Translations under genes and position numbers: made by a program | The notes under the pieces: generated by a model | Database searches by the model: none | What the model was told of the DNA's origin: nothing | What the model saw: only the letters and a program-made list of their open reading frames with translations | Origin: Lottia gigantea | Taxonomy: Eukaryota; Mollusca; Gastropoda; Lottiidae | Assembly: GCF_000327385.1 (NCBI RefSeq) | Contig: NW_008709715.1 | Span: 2,415,975 to 2,479,974, forward strand | Direction of reading: 5' to 3' | DNA length: 64,000 bases | Shown: positions 50,200-62,100 of the stretch, piece after piece | Position numbering within the stretch: the stretch's first letter is position 1 | Layout of the letters: each line of letters begins with the position of its first letter

Positions 50200-53100
50200 C
50201 TAAGCTGTAATATAAGGATACAGTGAATCATTATTAGAGGCTGGACCTCGTGGATTTAAAAATGAACTGCTAGCGTTAATATCTTGTTGAAATTTCTGTA
50301 ACCATTGTCTATGTTCCTGTAGTCTATCTTTAGTTGTAGAATTAGCCATGCTGGGTGTTTTGTCATTAAACTGCATCAGTTTCAGTCTGTGATTTCTCAA
50401 TTGTTCCCTACAATAAAATTTATCACATGTATTTTGTGTCAAAACAGTTAATATTGTCACAAATATGACTTGTCACCATACTTAATATACCAGAGTATCA
50501 TAATCATAATAATCAAACACAAGACAAAGTTAAGCTATAGATGTAAGAAATGAACTATCCAAACTTCTATACATTCAACAATTGACTGGCCTCACAAAAA
50601 TATTAATTATGAAATTTCTTACTTATATATAAAGTCAGTAGCCTATAACATTAAATTGATATTATTGAGAAAAACAGAACTCACCTAACAGGAGTATGAC
50701 CATAAGACAATTTGTTAGCAGGTGATGTTATCAAGGGTCTCCTATCTAAAAACAAAGTAAGTCATTGTAGAAGTAGCCATTAAAAATTCAAATACAAGAT
50801 ACGGTGGCTTAGGCATATATCTAAAAAAAACAAAAAGAAGAATATTTTTTAAATATAAAAATAATGATACTTACCCCCAAAATATTTCCTCCACTTTCTT
50901 TCTAATGATTGTTCTGCTGTTAATACCATAGTACCATAATCAACTTTATGTGGACTGGTTGTCCTGTAATAAAAATATCTCATATCTCTAGCATTCACTA
51001 ACAAATAACCACCCACAAATTTTGGTTGTGGGTCTTAATCGTGGTCAGCATGTGAAAGTCTGGTGACCTTGGACGAGTCATCTTTCCTCAACATCCCAGT
51101 CGAACTAGCTCTTCAGGTAATATAGGGAAGATCAATCTCTAGAGTGAATGACCAGCAGATAGAAGGGAGCCAAATAGACCTAAAATGGATGTTATGTTTT
51201 TCTTTCTTTTATCTCTTGTTTCTTGAGGGATAATTTAATGAGTCCCCATGAATGAAGTATATATTTTTGTGCCTAGAATCATGAGTGTCATAACATTTAG
51301 AGCTTACATATTATAAGGATTAGAAGTTGAAGTAGTAAATGATGAAGGTGGTAAAGGTCTCATTATAGCAGGCATAGCATGTGGTGGTGGATGTGGTGTT
51401 CTATATCCTAACTGAGATGCTGAAATAACAATTCAAACTGAGATAGCAAGATAGACATATATTTCATATTGTAGCCATAACTTTAAAGCAGGATACATAA
51501 ATTTTGATCTGACTAAAGCATTTATCTACTTCTGAGCTTATTTCTACTTTCTCATCAACTGATAGTTCTCACTCTATTATCATAATTAATTTCAACTTAT
51601 TAACATTTGTACGTTTACAATTATCTAAAAGCTATGATGTTTCTTGGAACATTCCAAATTTTGTTAGAGGCAGTTGTTGTTTTTTGGGTGGGTAATATAT
51701 CTACCTGTAGTAGATGGTGATGTAGGTGAGGTCTGTAGAGGTATATTACTATGATTATTCAAATTAGATAATACATGAGATAGTTCATTATTGATTTTAA
51801 ATAATGTATTAGCTAGATTGGTACTATCATTATTATCAACTAGTCCTCTGGTTGGTATAGTCTTGGTTAACCCAGGAACATATTCTGGCTTAGATAAACC
51901 TACAAAATCAAAATTTAATGGTTATTTCATCGTTGAATACAAACGATATTTAGTTCCATTACATGCTTCATAAAAAGTCTCAATGCTTTTGTCTTAAGTC
52001 TATTCTTTACAAAATTCATTTGATGAAGAGAAGGGGTGAGCACTATATTTACAATTATATGGTACTTATAGTCTTTTATATCTAAGCATTATACACATTT
52101 ATAATTCCAGTCTCAAATAGATCTTAGATCTTTAGATTGCACAGGGTAAAACTCTGAATAACAACATGCTTAAGTTGTTTTAATATTTCCAATCCTCAGA
52201 ATGAAATAGAATTCAACACTATATCTAACAGTGTACAGATTCTCTAACTCAGCCCAAAAAATGTTATACGTACCTTAGTAAACGTATAAAATTAATATAA
52301 TTTGACTTACCTCTGATAAAGTTATCAAGACTAACATCAGTACTACTAATACCACTACTAGCATCATCATCACTAATATCTAAATTAGGTAATCTCATTG
52401 GCTGCCATCTTCTTTCAAATGGTGACCATTCACTATCACTATCATTACCAATCTATAAATTATAATCATATTCAATAAACTTTAATTTTTAGTTTGGTTT
52501 GACATTTTCATCAAACAATACACAAAGATTCTAAGATCCCCAGCACAAAGCATGAGTTTGGACTTAAAAGTTTATAGACCAACTAAAATTACTTTGTAAG
52601 GTATCAATAAATGTCCACAATACACATTCAAAAGCCAGAAAATCTCTTTTGAATCCTTTAAGTTTCGTCAGATTTTTCAACGAATAAAAAGAAAGAATAT
52701 ATAAACAAAAGAAACTTACATCCCTGTTTTTGGTGTCCAATTGTCTTAATTTACTTTCTTTTTCCTGTAACAATCTGACACCTGTCTTCATATTATTTTC
52801 TAATTGATCTATTTTAATAGCTTCTTTTTCTAATGAACTTCTGACATCTTCTAATAGATATTTACCACCTAGGGACTAAAATAATCAAATATTGATAAGT
52901 TAAGAATAGATGTGACTGGTTCAAGAAAGTCATTAAGTGCATTAGCAACAGTCATAATATGTAATATTTTTGTGTAATTGTAAGGGACAGGAGGTCAGAT
53001 TTTAATTTATAGACGTGCTTTACTCACACCATTATATAATCCCTTTAATAAACAATCTTTGCTACCAGCTTTTCCATGTCCAACCTCTTGACTAACCTTT

Positions 53101-56100
53101 CTCAAATTATTCACCAAGTATGGCTGTGAGGAATATTTAGGAAGCAAAAACAAATTATGATTGGATGTCCAAACTTCAAGATAAAAATGTAACTAGGTAT
53201 CAAATGTTTAAATACCTGATCTGTGGACTTGTGTATATCTTTAGCCAATTCATCATTAGCAGCATCAAGAGCTAGTTTACGTCTTTGTAATGAATGTCTT
53301 TGTTTTCGTAGAAATTCTTTAGCTTTAGAGATAGAATCACCCTCTTTCTTCAAATGATCTCTTAAATTCCTGGAATTTAGAAAAAAAAATGTAACTTTCT
53401 TTCGTGTATCTAGAAATCCATTCAAAAAGATTTATTTTGACTGCCAAATTACATTGTATGATTTTATTATCAGCAAACAGGAATTAAAGAAATGGAATGG
53501 ACATTAACATCTTGCTTTACTTAGATTGAGCTAATAAAGGGAAGCAGTGAGCAATTAGGAAAATAATTCTCAGTTTATTGGCCCATCATAAATACAAGAA
53601 GCCTTTTCCGTGTCAGTTCCTCTGACCCTCATCACTTGCAGAGGGAAACCAGGTTGAAAAATCTAAAAGTATATCTGAGACCTATGCAAGAATCAAACCC
53701 CTAAGTTAGCGAGCAAGCGTCATCCAGGCCTAACTGATCAAATATGAACTTACTTGTTAAGATTTGTTACAGTAGATTCGTCATCAGAAAATATCTCATC
53801 ATAGGCTGCTTTTATCTACAAATAACAAATAATATTTCTATTTCAATACAAACTAGCATACAGTTGAGAAATTCTGTCAAAACAACGTTATTCCAATAAA
53901 CTAAATTAATGAATTGATTTTAGTCTTTTTCCTGGACCAAAGACTGCCAAAATCTTTCATTTTCAACATGTCACATTTCTGCCGATGTGGCCATTCTGTG
54001 AAATATTTGACAACAAAGTCATATCACGTTGTCTTTGTGTACAATCCAGCCACAATTTCCCCTCAATGCTTCAAATAAACTGCCTCTATCAATGATGTTT
54101 ATGGATGAAAGGGTTTAATCACAGGCTTTTTATAACATGACAGTAAAATGTTATACTTTGTAAGTAATGTACATAAGTATGTATAAAATTACATACCTCA
54201 GATGAAATATTAACTGATTTCTTTGACTTCTTTTCTAAAATATAAAACATATAACTCTTTAAAATAACTTGATGACAAATAAATGTTGGTCTTGGGTTAT
54301 AATCAAAGTCAGCATGTGAAATTTGGTGACAGCAGCTTTCAACTACAGAGGTCATGAGGATGCAAGATGTTTAAACTATTAAATATTTACCTGTTACTGG
54401 TAACTGAAAAGATTCTATATCTTCATCATCACTCAATAACATAGACGATGAAGGTTGTGGTCTAGATTTAGGTGTTTGATGTAAATCATCTATATATAGT
54501 TTACCAGGGGAATCTATTTCATCATCTACAGCACGTCTTTCTTCTTTAAATTCTTCTAGTTTCTTATCTAACTTTCTTTTCAATTCACTACAAAAAAAAC
54601 AAAACATGTATGAATTTACTCTTATTAATACTTTTATTTTGTTTTTCAAGTCCATAATTTGTTAAAATATTTTACATGAATATGGGGAGCCCATTATGCA
54701 TAAACTACCAAGTCTAAACTCAGTCTAATCAAAATTTGAATGATACAGAGGCATGTGAATAAAGCCATGTGGCCTATGTATATAGATATAAGTCAAAATT
54801 TGCAGATGAAATTAATGTTTCCTCACTTTAATTTTCTAGAATTCTCATCCTTGGCCATCTTCAATTCTAAGACATCACTTTCAATATTTCTTTTATCTGA
54901 TTTTATATCTTCTAATTCTTTTCTTTCCATCCTTATTTCTTCTACTAACTGTTTTCTTTCTTCTCTCATTCTGGTTAGTTCATTGGTAGATAGTTGTGAG
55001 GCTCTGTTAGAGAACCCTTCCTATAAATACAAAATAAAAGATATGGTTTTATGCGGTTCTTTTTTACTCCAGTTATGGTCAATGAAGAGACACACTACAG
55101 CAGTGTGCAATAAGGGGAATTCTGCAAGAGCCACTTTTCCATGTAAGACTTGCATCATATTGACCCATGCTTGGGCCAATCCTTTAACCTCGAGGTCTTA
55201 GATCTTAACTAATTACTAACTAAGACACCCAGAATAGTATACAAAAGTATATAAACTATGCACAGTTAATGGAAATTACGACAATTCTTGTCCAACTGTC
55301 TAAATATGTATGCCCTATAAACTAATTGGTTGAGTCTTCTGGGTTAATAAAATTCACTTACCTCTTGTTCTTTTTCAAAGTTTTCCAGTTCTTCTGAATA
55401 CATTTTCCTTCTATCAGCTAGAGTTTTGTGCTGAAACAGCAAACGAAATCAAATTGAGATAAAATGAAATGGCGTTCCTGTTAATGTTTATGCTCATGCA
55501 GTGTGCAATTACAGGAATTTTACAATGGCATTAACATGCTCCTGTTTATTTTCAAAATATTTTGGAATGACAAATTTAAAAAAATAGATGTTTCTTCTAC
55601 ACAAGTCATGTATTATTTTGATTCACTTACTTGAGCTTCAATATTCTTCATAGACTTTTCCAATAATAGTTTCCTTTGTTCTATAGCTTTAAATTGATCA
55701 TTAATTTCTTCTTCCTATCAAAATATAAAATCAGGAATGGGTACTAGGTTTAAACAATACATCACATCCTTAACGAAAAATAGTGCAGAATTCTCAATTC
55801 TTAATATTCATTTAAATATAACTTAACTTAATCAACTTAAAAAGTTTTGTTTGAACAAATTACAATTCTAATCTCAACTGGTAGGAAAAAGTCAAGTGAA
55901 CTTCAGTTGGTTGAAAATTATCAAGTTTAAAGAGATCAGTCCAAAACCCAAATGGAAAAAATTCTCCACATTCAGACCTAAGGTTACAAAATGTAATGTT
56001 GTATATCAAACCATGCAAAATAAAGAAATGTTTCAAGCAGTTTTTCCAAATCTAATTCTGAATCAGTGGAAACTTTATATATTCAAACAAAATGTTGATG

Positions 56101-59100
56101 ATCTTATCATGCACTAATAATGGCATATCATATTATAGTGGCAATACATTTAAATACATGTATTGTATCAGACATTGATTTATAACATATGAATAATAAT
56201 AAGTTATAGAAATATTGAATGACAATGATACTGGTTTCAGATAAAACCTTTATTTTCTGATTCAAGACAATAAATCTCTTCAAAATTTTAAAATTCTTCT
56301 TTCCCCCTAATTGTTGGCTGATGTTGAGGTGTCCATTCAATATCATATATCAACTTATCATGTGCTGATCTCATTAAGCAAATAACTAAACTTTTTTTGG
56401 ATGCATGTCTCAAAAAAATACTTTGCTGTGCTGTATAGTATAAGACATAAGGTTTTATTTGACTACTGTAAGTTTTTATACATTATCATGCATAACATGC
56501 AAAATACATGTATCTATGCAAAATAATACAAAATGTTACCATCATATCTAGATTTTTCTCTTTTACTGAATCATTTTCCAATGTCTGACATGACTTGTCT
56601 TCAAATACAACCTTAATATCAATTTCAAATTGACTCAAAATATTGATTCATTATTGAAATTTTTAATGCAAAACAAGGTTATCTACATTTATAGAGCATT
56701 TGAAGGGTGCATTGAGCTAAATAACTCTGACACTGAATTGTTTTGTATGTGTGGATGTCTAATTTTCATATCTTTACTGGAGAGCATCAGCAGCGTTCAT
56801 ATCCTATCTATTGTGAGATGAATTAGAGATATACATCTAGTTGAATTCAGTTAAATTTTGTAGAAACACAATTTTCTTAGTCCTATTACTTACCTTCTCT
56901 TGATAGTTTTCTTTCAAAGATTCCTTTTTTCTTTGATAAACCTTTTTCAAATCCTCTAATTCTCGTTCATGTTGTTTTTCTAATTTTTTAATCTCGTTTT
57001 CCTTTGTGTTTAATTGTTTCTGTCTTTCTCGTTTAATCTACAACCACAAAATAGTTTAAAACTATATAGAACCATGCATTGCTTTCATGGCAGCCTTTTT
57101 GCTCAGCATCATCAAAACAAAGGAACCAGATTGGATATGAACTTGCCAAAAATAGCACTAAATTAAAACCCAATGAGCCTGGGTTGGTCTTTTTCAACAG
57201 TAAAACAATTCAATTACAAATGCCAGCAGGAATCAAGAGTTATGCTTAATAATATTTAGATACAGTATCTGTGATGTTATCAAGGTTTTAAAGACATAAC
57301 TTAATCGATAAGAGGTCATAAAGCAGAATTTTACATGTCAAAAACAAATGGTTTCATAAGAAACAAGCCTGACTTGAAATTATAAGAATAAGCTACATAC
57401 TTTATCTGTGTATTCATCCTTTATTTTATCTAATTCATCTTCTTGTTCAGATTTTAATCTCTTAATTTCTTTCTGATGTTGTTGTTTTAATTCTTGTTTT
57501 CTTTCATTTAAAACTTCATCTAACTATTATATAGATAAATACAGAAACAAATGAGCTCTCCTGTGAGAGAGATGTCAAAACACTTGGAAAATGTATTACC
57601 ATTTTCTAATTATAATTAGACCAAACTTTTGTTCTGTTTGTTTAGTAGCTTTTATCTTTAATATAGCCACTTCACTTAGGGTCTAATGACAGCCCTCTTG
57701 AACATTGACTAATGTGCAATTAGTCCTTGAGATATTACAATCATGTATTTTCTTTCATAGTTTTTTCTATGGAGCAAAATAGACAATATTTTCAAACAGT
57801 ATTCTAGAAGCCTAATTCATCCACTTTGATCAATAGCCAATTAAAGGATACAGAACAAACAGTTTCTTACCCCTCTATCTAAATCATCTATAGCTCTCTG
57901 TCTATTTCTAGTAGCTTCTAATTCATGTTCTTCTTCCTCTCTTTCTTTCTCTTGTAATCTCTTTATTTCTTTACTCATTTCTTCCATTGCCTAGACATAA
58001 TTATGCAGAATTTCATTAAAAGCAACTTCAATGCAGGCAATTCATTATATAAAGTGTCACTTTTGGAGTTTATCATGTCCTTTTAATTCTTCTTAAACAG
58101 CTTGATCAAGATATATCAATGATTAATGCATCTGGATCAAAACATCCAAAAGACATATTAGCTTCAGTTATATTTTTTGTTATATTTAAAGGGATACACA
58201 TGTATATCCATGCTGTTTTTATACAAGTTATCCCTTTAAGTCTAATAATCATCCTGATAGTGTGGTTTGTTAAGCTGCAGAAAAACTACAGATTTAGAAA
58301 GTGATAAATAGCTGCAATTTTGCTTATCAAATATCTATCTAGCAAATTGAGCTAACTTTAATATAAAATACCTCTTCATGTTTCTCTGTTAACTCCAATT
58401 TTAACTGTTCTATTTTATTTCTGTGTTTTCTCTCCATTTCATCTTTCATGTCATCTACTTCTTGTTGTTGTCTTCTTTCTAATTTCTTAATTTCTTCTCT
58501 TTTCTCTCTCTCTAATTTATCTTTCTCTCCACTTATATCTCTTTCTACTTGATTATGTAATTTATCTAAAGCTTTCTTTTTTTCATCTTCTAGCTTAGCT
58601 TGTTCTTCTTCATGCAAAGATTTAACTTCATCTCTGAGTTTTTCTAGAGCTCTCTCCATATCTTCTCTATAATGACAAGTAAAACAGCACAATTCAATTT
58701 AACTATTGTATAATTTCATAGGTGTGTATGCATAATTTCGACTGAAAAATTGGCATTTAATTCCTTGAAAAATCTATGAAAATTTCAAAACCATTGAGTT
58801 AATATAACATATAAATTTTTTATTTCCAAGCAGTATTTTCAACATGCTCTGTAAAACAGGCTCTGATTTTTTGACTGGTTAGTCCCCTTCCCTCCCCTCA
58901 ATGAAATTGTTATTAACCGTATGTGTTTATTTTTTGTGCATTTCATGTGTCGATAAATGAAAATATGTTTTTTTTTTAAATTTATTATTCATGCATAAAA
59001 TGATTTTGCCAGAAAATTAATCAAATCACAACAATCATCTATTACCGAAGTTTATTTTCTTCTTCTTTTTGTTGTTGTTCATATTGTTGCTTTAATTTTA

Positions 59101-62100
59101 GAATTTCACCATTTTTGACTAAGTTAGCTTGTTCTTTTTCTAAATCACCTTTTAAAGCTAAATCTAATTCTCTACAGAAAGATAGAATAGATTTCTATAG
59201 TTACATCTAAAAATCTACAGACAGATACAAAGAATGTTTGATACAAGTCTAAAATGATTGTTAAAGGGGAAGTATGCACCAGCTTCACAATGTCTCAATC
59301 TGTACACAGATTTATCAATTTCAATTAATGTTTATGATTTTAATTTGATTATATCTTTGTAAAGAAATGATTTTTATAATTATTTCACCAAAATGTGAAG
59401 TTATAAACCTGCTTGTAGACTTTAATATAGATATTACAAAATATACCAAGTCAATTGGAATATATTTCCACTTTAAATCAAAACTAATACTAAAAAAGAC
59501 CATGATTCTTTCAGATAAATTACTCAAATTTATAGCTAAGTACTTTTATCATAGCTTTGTTACATCTAATGATAGAAAAATCAGACATAGATTGCAGCTA
59601 ATTCAAGAAATAGACAGATTAAAGATAAATTTTTAGATGAATGCAAAAGTTTAAGAGAAAAGTATTAAATAAAGAAATAAGAAAATATAGAAAAACAAAT
59701 TAAGTCAAATCTTAGAGATTTCTTACTTGACACTATCTTCTTTTTCTCTTCTTAATCTTCTCTCTTCCTCCTTTTGTTCATCTAATATATCTTTCTTCAA
59801 TTTCTTTATTTTAGCATCTTTATCCTGCAATAGTGAAATTTAGGGTTAATAAAAGACAAAGGATAATACAAAGGATCAAGTCTTGTTATATTTCGGGATG
59901 CAGATGTCTACTTTTGAATTTAACAAGGAAATAACTTACTTCTAATAATTCTAATTTAGCATTTTCTAATTCTCTTTCCATTCTTTTCTTCATTTCTTCC
60001 AAAGCTTTATCATTTGCTGTTTTCAGTCTTGTTTCATCCTCGTTATATTTATCAGGGTCAACTCTCCTGGAGATTAAAAAAACTGTTGTGTACATATTAT
60101 CAAGATTGAGTTGAACAATTGTATTAATTTGTTACACTGTGTTATTCACATGTATTTAATCTATATGATTATATAAAATACATACTTTTCAGCAGCAGAC
60201 GCCAGTAATTCAGATCTTCTTTTTCTATCATCAACTAATGGACTAATTTTACCATCTTCACCTCTAGCTGTAGATTTCAAAGACAATGTTCCCTCTAAAT
60301 CTTTCTCCCAGGAATTTCTTAGTTCTGGTTCTAATTCACGTATTCTGTCTGACAGATTCTTGTCAATACCAAAATCCTAGGGTAAAATATAGTGGTATGA
60401 CATTACTGTTAGTATGGTTTAAGTATCTCTTTAATATATGGTTTAAATACTGGGGATTGAAATTTAACAAATTTTCATCTAAAGTAAAGTTTCTGCAACC
60501 ATATTTTAAGTAAATTTGCCTTTAACAAAATCATACAACATTAGTGCTCTAGTTTAAATTTAGAATCAATTCCTTACTTGGCATTTAACACTAATATCCT
60601 GATGGGTCATTAGTTTACAAACAATTACTTACAACATCTTTACCATAATCTTCACTATCAGATTCTGAGTTGGATTCAATACGAATTTTAGTTGTTTCTC
60701 TTGTTTCAGTTCTAGTTGGAGAGTCCTGTAAATGGTATACATACACCAATGTTAATATTTGAGAAAATTCTGACTGATTTTGACTGATGGAAACAACATA
60801 TCTGACACATAGTCTGACTGCAATACAGTAAGTTTGATCAAAAAATGGTTCTCCAGAGCTATTTTGAAGTAAAAGTCTGACAGAAACATAACCATACCTC
60901 AAAACCTAGGGCTGATACATCCATTACATTATTAATACTACCACCTAACTTATCATCCTGAAAAACACAAGACATTATTATCTTTTTTTTAGAAGCAAAG
61001 TGAGCATTCATCCAAATGGCTATACTCCCACCCAGCAGCAAAAAAATAGTCATTGAACATTTGCTTAAAAAGTTTCAACAAAATCAAAGCAACACTGAAG
61101 CCTCTATTGTGTTCACATGGCAACTGTGGATAGACAGACATGGTTGACAACTTTCTACATTCAAATTATAATGTAGGCCTAAAAAAAATCGAAACTCCTG
61201 TCCTCCTCTTCCATAAATAATTATACTTACTTCATCTTCATATTCAGTAGAATATACAGGTATACTAATACTACTAGTCATATTAGTCTTATTAAAGGAA
61301 CCTGAAGTGTTGATGCTGCCTTTTATCTGTGGAAACAGAAAATATTTATTTTACTGATCATTGAAATGTAATAGGCTCATAGATAGTTTGTGAAAGAATA
61401 GTCGCTTGCTTACAATAAAAACATCACCTATATGCTGAAGGAAGAAACTGAAAGTCTACTATTTGATTGATAATATAGCATATTATGATCTATACAATTT
61501 CAAAAAAGATCCAGCAGTCGACGAAAAAACTATACACTTCAAAGCTCACCAAATTTCAACTGTCTAAACTACAAAATTGATCAAAATTGTCTCAAAAATG
61601 TGCTCTGCCAATTTTGATATATATTGGCTGAGTTAAAATTTGCTTCATATTATAAGTAAGGCGTATAAAAATTCTTCATCATAATAATTCATAAATAACA
61701 CAAGATATATGGATATACTACTTCTGAGTTTATTACATATCCATATATCTTGTGTTATTTATGTTTGCCTTCCTACTTCTATATGTTTTACAAAGAAAAA
61801 TAATTCATGAATATTAGTTTATCTAGCTTAAAAATTGATATGCTATAAATTATAAATGATGCAATGATATGATTTATGTTATTAATTACTCTCATGTGTT
61901 AATAAGTCTGCCTAAATTATAATAGAAGAAAAAAAAAAAAAAATTAAATTTGATATGTTTTATATAATGAATCTAGGCTATAGTTAATCCTAACTATCAC
62001 TTACGTTCCCTGATGAACTCTAATAAAGAGAAAATTTTAAAGTTACATAGAACCTCTCTATTTTTTCCCTCTCACCCTGAATCTTGGGTTCTTAAAAATT

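Larger units (their letters stand above)
50200..58666 (-). other. CEP164: CEP164 exons 14-32: main coiled coils and C-terminus
   Basis: Exons: 58372-58666, 57871-57990, 57401-57523, 56894-57037, 55631-55714, 55362-55430, 54827-55020, 54391-54587, 54197-54234, 53754-53815, 53216-53369, 53028-53123, 52720-52875, 52311-52452, 51705-51899, 51308-51419, 50875-50963, 50685-50745, 50200-50407. Exon 14 is the longest coiled-coil exon ([20 protein letters not shown]). Exons 15-19 (120, 123, 144, 84 and 69 bp) are all phase 0-0 and each could be skipped without a frameshift. Exon 27 carries an acidic serine-rich patch ([12 protein letters not shown]), and exons 28-29 are proline/serine-rich. Exon 32 ends in SLYPYITA. 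Confidence 0.9.

Noticed and set aside
55060-55215. Possible further SINE in CEP164 intron 19
   Set aside because: A tRNA-like feel on the minus strand (TTAGTTAGTAATTAG, then CGAGGTTAAAGG), but neither box fits well and no body similarity to the other SINE copies is visible.
58184-58240. Short inverted repeat TTTAAAGGGATA ... TATCCCTTTAA
   Set aside because: Arms of about 11 bp over a 55-bp span in AT-rich sequence, without further copies recognised. Too little to call a piggyBac-type MITE despite the TTAA-like ends.
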